From JBCDHN01 sp965224535 (GTDB lineage Bacteria > Verrucomicrobiota > Verrucomicrobiia > Verrucomicrobiales > DEV007), in NCBI GenBank assembly GCA_965224535.1, contig CBDCZR010000033.1:186001-250000 (forward strand): 64,000 nucleotides of DNA. The letters are read 5' to 3'. How positions within the stretch are numbered: position 1 is the first letter of the stretch; each line of letters starts with the position of its first letter. Below, piece by piece: positions 8,222-16,906 of the stretch. The translations under genes were made by a program, and so were the position numbers. A model generated the notes under the pieces. That model had not been told where the DNA came from and did no database searches. It worked only from the letters and a program-made list of their open reading frames with translations.

Positions 8222-10888
8222 TCACCGCGGAAGGATGCGTTCTGCGCTTTTGAGCGGTATCCAGCCTTGGCTGTTGTCCGACGTTTTGATGCGTAGCCAG
8301 TCGCGGCGCTGCTCCAGGATGCGCACCTCGGTGCCGGAATGGAGGGCGGTGGCGAAGGCGGGATCGTAGATGAAGGAGTCGCCTTTTCGCGCGATGACCT
8401 CGCGTTCCACGATTACGCCTTCGCGGCTGGGGTTGCGGGCCCCGTGCAGCGCGGTGGACGCGAGCACCAGCAACATGGCCGCGCCGAGCACGGCGATGAA
8501 GTTCCAGCGGCGGCGAAGCGGGATGAGCAGGTGGAGACCCAGGACGCACCAAATTCCGCCGGCCAGGCAGGCCAGGATGATGGTGCGCGTTTGCTGGCTG
8601 AGGAGAAAATGCCAGAAAAAGACCCGTTTGGCGGCGATGGAGGCCGATCCTTCGACAAAAATGTCGACTCGCTGGGTGCGGGCGTAGTCGAGCGCATTCT
8701 GAAGCTGGCGATCGCCGGGCAGGTAACGTTGGGCGCGGCGATAGTTCAAAATGGCGCGTCCCACGTCGCCGCTGAGGAAGTGGGTGTTGGCCAGGTTGGT
8801 GTAGAGCTCGCCGTTTTGCACGCGGTGGTCGCGAATCAGCGAATTGAAGCGTTCGGCGGCCAGGGCGTAGAATTTGCGGGCTTGGGCGGGGTCCACCTGG
8901 GCGGCGGCGTTGCCCTTGCGGAAGTAGTCTTCGGCCTCGGTCAGGGTGGATTCCTTGCCTTGCGCCAAAAGATTGGGCGCGCTCAGCAGGATGAGGAGAG
9001 CGATCGCCGCGGCATGGCGGGTTTGTTGCTCTAACTTGCGCACGAGCTGGAGCAAACCCTGGCGCCCGACCAGGGGAGGGTCGATTTCGTGCTTGGAATA
9101 GCCGCTGGCCGAGGTCGAATCGATCAAACCCACCAGCAGGTCGGTTTCGTCCGGATCCACGTCCATTTTTTTTGCGATGGAGCGCAATTCCTCGGCGCCG
9201 CTGGCAAAGTGGGGGACGTCGAAGCGCTCTTGCAGGTAACGCTTCAGCACCTGGCTGAGTTCATCGGGCTTGGGGTCGGAACCCAGCCGCCACAGGTCGA
9301 AGCGGAACCTGCCGAAGGCGCGCCGGCGTCTCGCCAGGTTGGGGTCTCGCCGCGCCAGCCGGTGGTTGCGGGTGAGGAAGAGCAAGGCCAAAAACCCGAG
9401 CGGCGGAAGCGCCCACGCCAGCAGCCAACTGAAGCTGTGCGACACCCAGGCGCGTGGTTTGCGGTCGACCAACAACCGCGGACCCATGTAGTTGGCGAAA
9501 ATTCCGCCCGGCTGGCGCTCCACGGGAATTTTCATCGCGGAGCCGTCGCTGAACAGGGTGTCGAGGAGATTTGCCGAGCTGGCCGGGTTGACGGTGATGG
9601 GGATGGGCTCGCTGCGGGCCACGCCGTAGTTTCCCGTCCCGGGGTCGAAGTAGCTGAATTCCAGCGCGGGGATGGCGGTGACGGATTCTCGCAAGGGACG
9701 AACGGTTTGGCTGAAATTCGCGACGTTGTCCTGAAGGCGCGGCCGGGAATTTTCGCCGGCGACCGCGAATCCGTGGCTCAAGGCCGGCAGCGCGGAAAAC
9801 GGGGGAAATTCCAGGAGATGGGGATGGGAATAGCCGTGGGCTTCCACGGTGAGATTCACGGGGTTGTTGACCTCCAGCACCACGGGAGCGGCGCTGGTTT
9901 TCACGGTAAACGCGCCGACGATTCCGCTGAAATTCGCGGGGCGGCCGGCTTCGGGCAAATCGTTGACTTTGAGGGTGACCGGCTGGCCTTGGACCATGAG
10001 CCGCTGGTATTCGCCCACCATCTCTTCGTCGAAAAAATCGTTGTTGAAGTAGCTGGGGTAACGCGCGCCCTTGAACTCGTTTTGGCGCGGCTCGGTGTAA
10101 GAGCACAGCAGGGTGGCCGGCTTCATCAGCAACGGCAGCTCTCCGGCGCGGGTCGGCACGATGATTTTGCGAAACGTGAGGCGAACGGCGGGCTTGTTGT
10201 TGCGATGCGTCTCAAAAAACTCGGAAATCACCCGCTGGTTGGAAATTGGCACGCCGATGGCGTTGTCTGCCTTGGCGTCGATCGGTTCGGCCGGCTCAAA
10301 AACGCGAAATTCGTAGTCCGTCAGCGCCGGGATGCGCAAATTCACCGCTTTCACCCCGTTGAGCGATAAATTCGTGATCCAGTTGAAGGTGAGGGTGACG
10401 GGTTGGCCCACGTAGCACTCCTGGTGAGACAGCTCCACCTCCAGGGCCATTTCGTCGGTCGCCGCGGGTTCGGCGACCTTGATTTCCGCCAGCGAGAAGG
10501 GGATCTCCTGGTCGCCGATGCTGACAAATCCGCCGGGAATGGTCACGATGCCGGAACGCAGGGGCATGGCCTCGTAGGTGAACGTGAACGAATCCTCGCC
10601 GTCGCGGGAACTGGGCGCAGCGCCGACGTAGCGGATTTCCAGCGCGTCGGATTCGAGCAAATCCGGCTGCGGAGCGCTCTTTACGCCGCTGACGTGAACG
10701 TAGAAGTTGAAGGGCGTGCCGACGTAAAACGACGTGCTTCGCACCTTGATTTCAGCGGTGGTGGCGGCGTGGGCAAAAAGCGGCGCAAGCCACATGGCGG
10801 CCAGGCAAAATGTCGTTCGCAGCGGGAGCAAAACGGTGAGAGGTGAAAAGTGCGAAGGTAAAAAGCAAAAATCGGCGCGCAAGCTCAC
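8222..10888 (-). CDS. Fused BatD-BatE-like membrane protein (aerotolerance type)
   Basis: The longest frame is 888 residues from GTG 10888. A TTG at 10831 or an ATG at 10795 would start right at the signal peptide (LPLRTTFCLAAMWLAPLFAHA), so the first 20-30 residues are doubtful. Residues of about 45-480 are BatD-like: repeated beta-sandwich domains that begin with an oxygen-tolerance-type strand (STSFYVGTPFNFYVHV) and a transmembrane helix near 480-500. After a cytoplasmic linker, the C-terminal part is BatE-like: TPR helices (NLANTHFLSGDVGRAILNY), two transmembrane segments and a final SH3-like domain ending GWIPLKSAERILPR. BatD and BatE are normally separate genes in a moxR-batABCDE cluster; here they form one polypeptide with no moxR or batA/B beside it. 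Confidence 0.75.
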   Translation of the reverse strand: MSLRADFCFLPSHFSPLTVLLPLRTTFCLAAMWLAPLFAHAATTAEIKVRSTSFYVGTPFNFYVHVSGVKSAPQPDLLESDALEIRYVGAAPSSRDGEDSFTFTYEAMPLRSGIVTIPGGFVSIGDQEIPFSLAEIKVAEPAATDEMALEVELSHQECYVGQPVTLTFNWITNLSLNGVKAVNLRIPALTDYEFRVFEPAEPIDAKADNAIGVPISNQRVISEFFETHRNNKPAVRLTFRKIIVPTRAGELPLLMKPATLLCSYTEPRQNEFKGARYPSYFNNDFFDEEMVGEYQRLMVQGQPVTLKVNDLPEAGRPANFSGIVGAFTVKTSAAPVVLEVNNPVNLTVEAHGYSHPHLLEFPPFSALPALSHGFAVAGENSRPRLQDNVANFSQTVRPLRESVTAIPALEFSYFDPGTGNYGVARSEPIPITVNPASSANLLDTLFSDGSAMKIPVERQPGGIFANYMGPRLLVDRKPRAWVSHSFSWLLAWALPPLGFLALLFLTRNHRLARRDPNLARRRRAFGRFRFDLWRLGSDPKPDELSQVLKRYLQERFDVPHFASGAEELRSIAKKMDVDPDETDLLVGLIDSTSASGYSKHEIDPPLVGRQGLLQLVRKLEQQTRHAAAIALLILLSAPNLLAQGKESTLTEAEDYFRKGNAAAQVDPAQARKFYALAAERFNSLIRDHRVQNGELYTNLANTHFLSGDVGRAILNYRRAQRYLPGDRQLQNALDYARTQRVDIFVEGSASIAAKRVFFWHFLLSQQTRTIILACLAGGIWCVLGLHLLIPLRRRWNFIAVLGAAMLLVLASTALHGARNPSREGVIVEREVIARKGDSFIYDPAFATALHSGTEVRILEQRRDWLRIKTSDNSQGWIPLKSAERILPR

Positions 10889-10937
10889 CTTTTTGCCTCG
10901 ACGCCTTTTGCTTTTTACTTTCCGGCTTTTTACCTTA
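10857..10937. promoter_or_regulatory. Inverted-repeat spacer between divergent genes
   Basis: The arms AAGGTAAAAAGC (about 10856-10867) and GCTTTTTACCTT (10926-10937) are complementary. The intervening DNA carries further copies of the same word (ttttgctttttacttt). It lies between the divergent BatD/BatE-like and TRAP genes, where promoters are expected. No clear -35/-10 pair could be picked, and the repeated word may be the genome's typical spacer repeat rather than an operator. Confidence 0.4.
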
Positions 10938-10940
10938 ACA

Positions 10941-11528
10941 ATGCGCCGCCGTCACTCGACCCGACCCGATGCGATGGGAGTCCTCCGCCAAATTAGCCGC
11001 CAGATAGACGCGATCAGCCAAAAGATCGGCGGAGCCATGGCATGGTTGACCCTGGTGGTGGTGGCGATCGGGGCGCTCAACGCGGTTTTGCGCTACGTCG
11101 GCAAGGGTTTGCACGTGAATTTGAGCAGCAACGCGATGATTGAGGCGCAGTGGTACCTGTTCGCCGTCATTTTCCTGCTGGGGGCCGCCTACACGCTGCA
11201 ACAGAACTCCCACGTGCGCGTTGACGTGCTCTACGACCGGATGAGTCCGCGCACGCAGGCGCTGATCAACCTCATCGGTCACCTGGTCTTTCTCATCCCG
11301 TTTTGCATTTTCATGCTGTGGGTGGTTTGGCCCAAGGTCATGAGTTCCTGGCGCGAGCTGGAACAATCCCCGGACGCCGGCGGGTTGCCGCGTTATCCCA
11401 TCAAAACGGTGATGCCGGTCGCCTTCGTGCTGCTGATGCTTCAGGGCGTCTCGGAGGTGATCAAAAACGTGCTCAAACTGCGGGGGGACGAGCCGCCGCC
11501 TGAAACCGGGGAGGAAACCGGCTCATGA
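10941..11528 (+). CDS. TRAP transporter small permease subunit (DctQ-like)
   Basis: The product has 195 residues from ATG 10941; ATG 10974 (MGVLRQISR) is an equally possible start and neither has a strong ribosome binding site. Four hydrophobic segments lie at roughly 35-55, 70-92, 108-130 and 155-175. The DctQ signature region EAQWYLFAVIFLLGAAYTL occurs in helix two, followed by HVRVDVLYDRMSPR. The protein would sit in the inner membrane and support the large permease encoded by the overlapping next gene (ATGA at 11525-11528). The solute is unknown; the mannitol/chloroaromatic-type subfamily is suggested by the length and sequence of the partner. Confidence 0.85.
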   Translation: MRRRHSTRPDAMGVLRQISRQIDAISQKIGGAMAWLTLVVVAIGALNAVLRYVGKGLHVNLSSNAMIEAQWYLFAVIFLLGAAYTLQQNSHVRVDVLYDRMSPRTQALINLIGHLVFLIPFCIFMLWVVWPKVMSSWRELEQSPDAGGLPRYPIKTVMPVAFVLLMLQGVSEVIKNVLKLRGDEPPPETGEETGS

Positions 11529-12862
11529 GCCCGGATTGGATCGCGCCCATCATGTTTTTGTGCGCCATGGGGCTGATTTTCAGCGGCTACCCGGTTGCGT
11601 TTTCGCTGGGAGGCACGGCGCTGGTTTTCGCGCTGATCGGCATCGGGATCGACGAAATTCGGCCCCGGCAATTGACGCTGATTTCCGGCCGCGTGTTCGG
11701 CGTCATGGCCAACCAGATTTTGCTGGCGGTGCCGTTTTTCATTTTCATGGGGACGATGCTGGAAAAATCCCGGCTGGCGGAGGATTTGCTGCGAACGGTG
11801 GGCCAATTGTTCGGTCCCGTCCGCGGCGGCGTGGGACTCGCCGTCGTTGCGGTGGGCGCTTTGCTGGCGGCGGCAACCGGCGTGGTGGGAGCCTCCGTCG
11901 TCGCCATGGGCATGATTTCGCTGCCCATCATGCTGCGTTACAACTACAACCGCGGGCTGGCGACCGGCGTGATCGCGGCATCCGGCACGTTGGGCCAAAT
12001 TATCCCGCCCAGCGTGGTGCTCATCGTTTTGGCCGATCAGTTAGGCACGTCGGTCGGCGATTTGTTTCGCGGCGCGCTGACTCCCGGCCTGCTGCTGGCG
12101 GGAATGTTCGGCCTCTACGTGCTGGGCGTCGCCGTGGTCAAACCGGCCGCCGCACCCGCCATTCCCAAGGCCGAGCGCGATTTGAGCGGCAACGAGCTGT
12201 TGAAGCGCACGTTGCTGGTTCTCCTGCCGCCGTTGGTGCTCATCGTCATCGTTTTGGGCTCGATTTTCGCTGGAATCGCCACGCCTACCGAAGCCGGCGC
12301 CTTGGGGGCTGTTGGCGCGATCGGCCTGGCTTTCGCCAACAAGCGCTTCAGCAAAACCGCTCTGCACCAAACCATGCACGCCACGTTAAAGCTAACGTCC
12401 ATGGTCATGTTCCTGCTCATCGGCTCCACGGCGTTCGTGCTGATTTTCAAGCTCTACAACGGCGACCGCTGGATCGAGCACGTGCTAACCAACCTGCCGG
12501 GCGGAATTGTCGGGGCGCTGATCATCGCCAACCTCACCATTTTCCTGCTGGGCTTCTTCATCGACTTTTTTGAGATCTCCTTCATCGTCGTGCCCTTGCT
12601 GGCGCCGGTTTTCGTCGGCCAAATGATCGGAGATTTCACCATCACCCCGGCCTGGTTTGGAGTGATGGTTGCGATGAACCTGCAAATGTCGTTTTTGACC
12701 CCGCCGTTCGGATTTTCGCTCTTTTACCTGAAGGGCGTCTGCCCGCCGGAGGTGAAAACCACGGAAATTTACCGCGGCGTCATCCCCTTCATCGTCATTC
12801 AGGCCATCGCGTTGATTTTGGTCATCGCGTTCCCGCAGTTGGTGATGTGGCTGGTGCGGTAG
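11525..12862 (+). CDS. TRAP transporter large permease subunit (DctM-like)
   Basis: The product has 445 residues, about the usual length for DctM, with roughly 12 hydrophobic segments. Family hallmarks include PFFIFMGTMLEKSRLAEDLL, the GVIAASGTLGQIIPPSV loop and a C-terminal LTPPFGFSLFYLKGV segment. The start overlaps the stop of the small subunit, so the two are coupled. The protein forms the solute channel, driven by an ion gradient. The periplasmic DctP binding protein that a TRAP system needs is not encoded on either side. Either it lies elsewhere or this system uses another binding protein. Confidence 0.9.
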   Translation: MSPDWIAPIMFLCAMGLIFSGYPVAFSLGGTALVFALIGIGIDEIRPRQLTLISGRVFGVMANQILLAVPFFIFMGTMLEKSRLAEDLLRTVGQLFGPVRGGVGLAVVAVGALLAAATGVVGASVVAMGMISLPIMLRYNYNRGLATGVIAASGTLGQIIPPSVVLIVLADQLGTSVGDLFRGALTPGLLLAGMFGLYVLGVAVVKPAAAPAIPKAERDLSGNELLKRTLLVLLPPLVLIVIVLGSIFAGIATPTEAGALGAVGAIGLAFANKRFSKTALHQTMHATLKLTSMVMFLLIGSTAFVLIFKLYNGDRWIEHVLTNLPGGIVGALIIANLTIFLLGFFIDFFEISFIVVPLLAPVFVGQMIGDFTITPAWFGVMVAMNLQMSFLTPPFGFSLFYLKGVCPPEVKTTEIYRGVIPFIVIQAIALILVIAFPQLVMWLVR

Positions 12863-12878
12863 CCCGAAAAAGAGCCAC

Positions 12879-14249
12879 TTACGCCAAAATCTCGCGCACC
12901 ACGCGGCCGTGAACGTCGGTCAGGCGGAAATCCCGGCCGGCCCACGGGTAGGTGAGGCGCTCGTGGTCCAATCCCAGCAAATGCAGCATGGTTGCGTGCA
13001 AATCGTGGATGCTGACCTTGCCTTCCACCGCTTTGCGGCCGTGTTCGTCAGTCGCGCCGTAGCGGAAACCGTGCTTCACGCCGGCGCCGGCCATCCACAT
13101 GGTGAAACCGGTGGCGTTGTGGCCGCGTCCGTCGCGCGTGCCGTCATCCGGTGTGCGGCCAAATTCGCCGCCCCAGACGATGAGGGTGTCCTCCAGCAAT
13201 CCGCGTTGTTTCAAGTCGCGCAGCAGGCCGGTGATAGGCTTGTCGATGGCGGCGCAACGGCGCGGAAGGCCGCTGGCCAGTCCTCCGTGGTGATCCCAGC
13301 CGTCGTCGGTCAACTGGATGAAGCGCACGTCGGCCTCAGCCAAACGGCGGGCCAGCAGACACTGATGGCCGAAATTTTTCGAGGCGCTCTGATCCATGCC
13401 GTAAAGCTTCTTGGTCGCCTCGGATTCGCCGGAAATGTCCATCACCTCGGGAAGCACGTTTTGCATGCGGAAGGCGAGTTCGAAGGATTCGATGACGCCC
13501 TCCAGTTCGGTCGATGGTCCCCGCGAAGCAAGAAGCTGCCGGTTCAACGCCTGGAGCGCATCCAGCTTTTGGCGCTGCTGCCTGCGGCTCAACCGCTCGT
13601 TTTCCAGGTTTTGCACCTTTACGTTGGCCAGCGGCTTGTTGTCGCCGCCGATCGGCGTTCCCTGATAGGCTGCGGGCAAAAAAGCGCTGCCGTAATACTT
13701 TGCGCCGCCCAAAACGCTCGGTGGATTGATGGTCACGAACCCGGGCAGATCCTGGTTGCCGGCTCCCAACCCGTAAAGCACCCACGAGCCCATCGAGGGC
13801 CGAACGAACTGAAAACTGCCGGTGTGGAGCAAATCCAGCGCCTGGGCGTGCTCCGGATTGTCGGAAACCATCCCGTTCAGCATGCAAAGCTCGTCCGCTT
13901 GGGTCGCCAAATTCGGGAGCAACTCGCTGAACCAGAGGCCACTTTGGCCATGTTGGGCGAAATTCCAAAGCGAGCCCCGGTAGCGGGTTTTGCCGTCCTC
14001 GCGGGCGGGTTTGTTGTCGTCGGCCTGAAGCTTGGGCTTGTAATCGAACATGTCCATGTGCGACGGCCCGCCCTTCATGCACAGAAAAATCACGCGTTTC
14101 GCCTTGGGTGCCAGATGGGGCCGCTTGGGGGCAAACGGCGAATTGTAGGCTGCGTGGCTCTCCTGGCTTAGCAAGCCGGCCAGCGCGACCGAACCAGCTC
14201 CGAGCGTCGAATTCCGCAAAAAACTACGGCGATTGGGCAGGGCATTCAT
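12879..14249 (-). CDS. DUF1501 domain protein, Tat-exported
   Basis: The product has 456 residues from ATG 14249, where the Tat motif is at the N-terminus (MNALPNRRSFLRNSTLGAGS). The family core is clear: KRVIFLCMKGGPSHMDMFDYKP, a central NPEHAQALDLLHTGS region and WGGEFGRTPDDGTRDGRGHN near the C-terminus, an alkaline-phosphatase-like metal-site stretch. DUF1501 proteins are distant sulfatase/phosphatase relatives of unknown substrate, abundant in planctomycetes and verrucomicrobia, and usually paired with a DUF1549/DUF1553 cytochrome c-like gene. No such partner is present. The stop is 16 bp from the convergent TRAP gene. Confidence 0.9.
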   Translation of the reverse strand: MNALPNRRSFLRNSTLGAGSVALAGLLSQESHAAYNSPFAPKRPHLAPKAKRVIFLCMKGGPSHMDMFDYKPKLQADDNKPAREDGKTRYRGSLWNFAQHGQSGLWFSELLPNLATQADELCMLNGMVSDNPEHAQALDLLHTGSFQFVRPSMGSWVLYGLGAGNQDLPGFVTINPPSVLGGAKYYGSAFLPAAYQGTPIGGDNKPLANVKVQNLENERLSRRQQRQKLDALQALNRQLLASRGPSTELEGVIESFELAFRMQNVLPEVMDISGESEATKKLYGMDQSASKNFGHQCLLARRLAEADVRFIQLTDDGWDHHGGLASGLPRRCAAIDKPITGLLRDLKQRGLLEDTLIVWGGEFGRTPDDGTRDGRGHNATGFTMWMAGAGVKHGFRYGATDEHGRKAVEGKVSIHDLHATMLHLLGLDHERLTYPWAGRDFRLTDVHGRVVREILA

Positions 14250-14431
14250 GGAAGTAGGGTGTGTGCTTCTGAAGGTAAAATCCGCGAGGATTCGCGGGAT
14301 TCCTACGTTTCGCCTATCTGTCACGAAAAAGCGAAACGGTGTCTTTCAGTGGTGACAATTCTAGCGCAAATAGTAAGGAAATCATAATATTTTTGAAAAA
14401 TTAGCAAAATCCGGCGAGATTCCCCGTGCTC

Positions 14432-16081
14432 ATGCTAAATGCTCTCCGACTTTTCTTTCGATTTCCCAGCGGGTCCACTTTTTCCCAGCCTCCCGCGCCC
14501 TGGGTAAGCCGCACGCTCGGGGTGGATCTGCGTTCCCTCGCTCTTTTCCGGATTTGCCTCGGACTCATCCTGTTGTGTGACCTTTTTGTCCGCGCCGGGG
14601 ACCTCGGCGCGTTTTACACGGATGCCGGCGTTCTCCCGCGGGCCAGCTTGACGGGCGAATTTCAGCGCAGCGACTGGCTCTACAGCTTTCACCTGATGAG
14701 CGGGGGCGCGTTTTTCCAGGTTTTGCTGTTTTTAGTGGCCGCTGTGGCCGTGGGCTGCATGACGGTTGGCTATCGCACCAAAACCGCGGCCATCGTCTCG
14801 TTCGTGTTGCTCTGCTCGCTGCAAAACCGCAATCCCTTCATTCTTCAAGGCGGCGACGCTCTGCTTCGGGTCATGCATTTTTGGGCGCTGTTCCTGCCAT
14901 TGGGGAGACGTTGGGCTCTCGACCTGCGGCGGGAGGGCCTTCCCGTTGGCGTTTGCCCTTCTTCGCCAAACTTGGTCGTTTCCGTCGCCTCGGCCGCCAT
15001 TTTGTTTCAGGTCGCGTTCATGTATTGGTTCACCGCCGGCCTCAAGAGCGACCCCATCTGGTGGCGGGACGGGCTCGGCGTCTACTACGCGCTGAACGTA
15101 GATCAATTCACCACGCCGCTCGGTACCTGGATGCTGCGTCACGAGTGGCTGCACCGTTTGCTCAGCTACGCGACCTGGTGGTTGGAGGCGCTCGGACCGC
15201 TGCTGGCTTTTGTCCCCTGGCGCACGGCCTGGTTCCGCATGGCGACCATTGCCGCGTTTATCTTCTTCCACCTCTTTGGGATCAATCTGACGATGGAATT
15301 GGGCCTGTTTCAGTGGACGTCATCGGCGATTTGGCTGCTTTTTCTCCCGGGCTTGTTCTGGGATCGGCTGGCGCCGGCGGGAATTCGCAAAATTCGGCGA
15401 GTTTTGGCCAAAATTGACGCCACAAAGCGGCAAAAAACCTGGATTCGCCGATCCGCCGCCGTTTTGAAGCTCGGTTTTCGCCCGGAACAGCCCAAACGGC
15501 CAAAACGCCCTTCGCGCCCCCGGATGGACGGTTGGAAGCGGTTTCGCGTCATCCTCCACTCCGCCGCCGCCGCGGTTCTTTTTCTCTACGCGTTGGCCTG
15601 GAACGTACGGGCCGCGGATTTCGACCGCTACGTGAAAATTTTTCCCCGCAGCGTCAACTGGATCGGCGAATTGACCGGGTTGCGGCAGTACTGGTCGATG
15701 TTCTCGCCAAAACCGATGCGCGACGACGGTTGGTATGTCTTTACCGGCCGAAAAATGAACGGCGACGTCATTGACCTCCGCACGGGGAAACCGGTCACGT
15801 GGCACAAACCGGCCCGGGTCAGCGCTACCTACAAAAACCAGCGTTGGCGCAAGTATCTCATGAATCTGCGCCGCAAAAAACACGCCGGGCATCGCAAACT
15901 CTACGTCCCCTGGGTCGTCAGGCAATGGAATCGCCGCCACTCCGGCGCCGACCGCGTGGTTGCCATGCAGATGGTCTACGTGAAAGAGACGACAACGGCC
16001 AAAGGCACCGAACCCGCCCAAAAACTCGTGCTTTGGGAATACCACGCCCAGGATCGAGGCAGCCAATTGAGCAAAAAGTAG
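14432..16081 (+). CDS. HTTM-domain membrane protein (vitamin K-dependent carboxylase-like)
   Basis: The product has 549 residues from ATG 14432 (a GTG six bases upstream is the only alternative). The N-terminal 320 residues form the HTTM domain. SLALFRICLGLILLCDLFVR opens helix one, several further hydrophobic segments follow, and RNPFILQGGDALLRVMHFW is the conserved loop. After a basic linker (residues 340-375) another transmembrane segment leads into a soluble C-terminal domain ending at 549. HTTM proteins resemble gamma-glutamyl carboxylase, but bacterial members are uncharacterised and key catalytic residues cannot be judged here. The gene is monocistronic between a divergent DUF1501 gene and an SHD1 gene. 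Confidence 0.8.
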   Translation: MLNALRLFFRFPSGSTFSQPPAPWVSRTLGVDLRSLALFRICLGLILLCDLFVRAGDLGAFYTDAGVLPRASLTGEFQRSDWLYSFHLMSGGAFFQVLLFLVAAVAVGCMTVGYRTKTAAIVSFVLLCSLQNRNPFILQGGDALLRVMHFWALFLPLGRRWALDLRREGLPVGVCPSSPNLVVSVASAAILFQVAFMYWFTAGLKSDPIWWRDGLGVYYALNVDQFTTPLGTWMLRHEWLHRLLSYATWWLEALGPLLAFVPWRTAWFRMATIAAFIFFHLFGINLTMELGLFQWTSSAIWLLFLPGLFWDRLAPAGIRKIRRVLAKIDATKRQKTWIRRSAAVLKLGFRPEQPKRPKRPSRPRMDGWKRFRVILHSAAAAVLFLYALAWNVRAADFDRYVKIFPRSVNWIGELTGLRQYWSMFSPKPMRDDGWYVFTGRKMNGDVIDLRTGKPVTWHKPARVSATYKNQRWRKYLMNLRRKKHAGHRKLYVPWVVRQWNRRHSGADRVVAMQMVYVKETTTAKGTEPAQKLVLWEYHAQDRGSQLSKK

Positions 16082-16151
16082 GAATTTTTCTCTCAGCGGG
16101 ACCGTGGAACAGGTAAGATCGTCAAAGATTGACCCTTCAACCCCGATTACC

Positions 16152-16892
16152 GTGAAAAAACTCGCCCTTTCCACCTTTCTCGTCCTTGCGCTCACTTTGA
16201 CCTGGTCGTCCGCCCGAACCTGGACTCAAGCCTCAACCGGCAAGACGCTGGAAGGCAAGCTCACCAAGGTGGACGGGGAAAACATCCTCATCACCCGCAC
16301 CAACGGCACTTCGCTCAAAGTTCCCATCAAAATGCTCTCGGAGGGGGACAAGAAATTCATCGCCGATTGGCAAAAAGAAAAAGAAGGCTCCCCCGCGCCG
16401 GGAGACGCCGAAGAAACGCCCAAAAAAGAGCCCATTCCGGAAGGAGAAACCAAGCTCGTTCTCTCTGACGTGCACTTGGTTTGCAACGGTTGCAAAAGCG
16501 CGGTTGAATCGGCGAGCGGAAGCCTCACCAACGTTACCGTCACTGCCGGACGCCGGGACGTCACCATCGAAGGCGCCACCGGCGAACTGGTGAAAACCGC
16601 GATGGCCTACGTGATGCAGCGCGGTTTTTACGGCACTCCCAGCATTTCTGCCTATGCCGACACCAAAAAATACTCCACCGAGAAAAAAGAGATGCTGACC
16701 GTCTCCAGACTCCCACTTTACTGCGGCAAGTGCGTTGACGAGGTCGAAGACGTGCTGAAATCCGTCGATGGCGTGAAAGAAATCGAGGGTTTGGAGCGAC
16801 GGGCCAAGGACGTGATTTTGAAAGGTGAGACCAGCCCGGCGGACGTCATCGCCGCCCTGCACGAAGCCGGAATTCACGCCGCGGTGAGGTAG
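16152..16892 (+). CDS. SHD1 domain fused to two heavy-metal-associated-like domains
   Basis: The product has 246 residues from GTG 16152, chosen because it begins the signal peptide (VKKLALSTFLVLALTLTWSS). Residues of about 22-75 are an SHD1 repeat: RTWTQASTGKTLEGKL, a NGTSLKVPIKMLSEGDKKFI strand pair, then W. A charged linker follows. Two ferredoxin-like modules come next, each with a CxxC near the start of helix one: CNGC at about residue 115 and CGKC at about 195, both in the position of the metal-binding loop of HMA domains. It is probably a periplasmic or envelope metal-binding or redox protein. The combination is unusual; SHD1 usually sits alone or with proteases. Confidence 0.75.
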   Translation: MKKLALSTFLVLALTLTWSSARTWTQASTGKTLEGKLTKVDGENILITRTNGTSLKVPIKMLSEGDKKFIADWQKEKEGSPAPGDAEETPKKEPIPEGETKLVLSDVHLVCNGCKSAVESASGSLTNVTVTAGRRDVTIEGATGELVKTAMAYVMQRGFYGTPSISAYADTKKYSTEKKEMLTVSRLPLYCGKCVDEVEDVLKSVDGVKEIEGLERRAKDVILKGETSPADVIAALHEAGIHAAVR

Positions 16893-16906
16893 GCTTCCAT
16901 TCACCG

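Noticed and set aside
9089..10369. Long plus-strand frame of 426 codons
   Set aside because: Antisense to the BatD/BatE-like gene, no start signal or domain; the translation is low in hydrophobic core and rich in Gly/Val/Arg.
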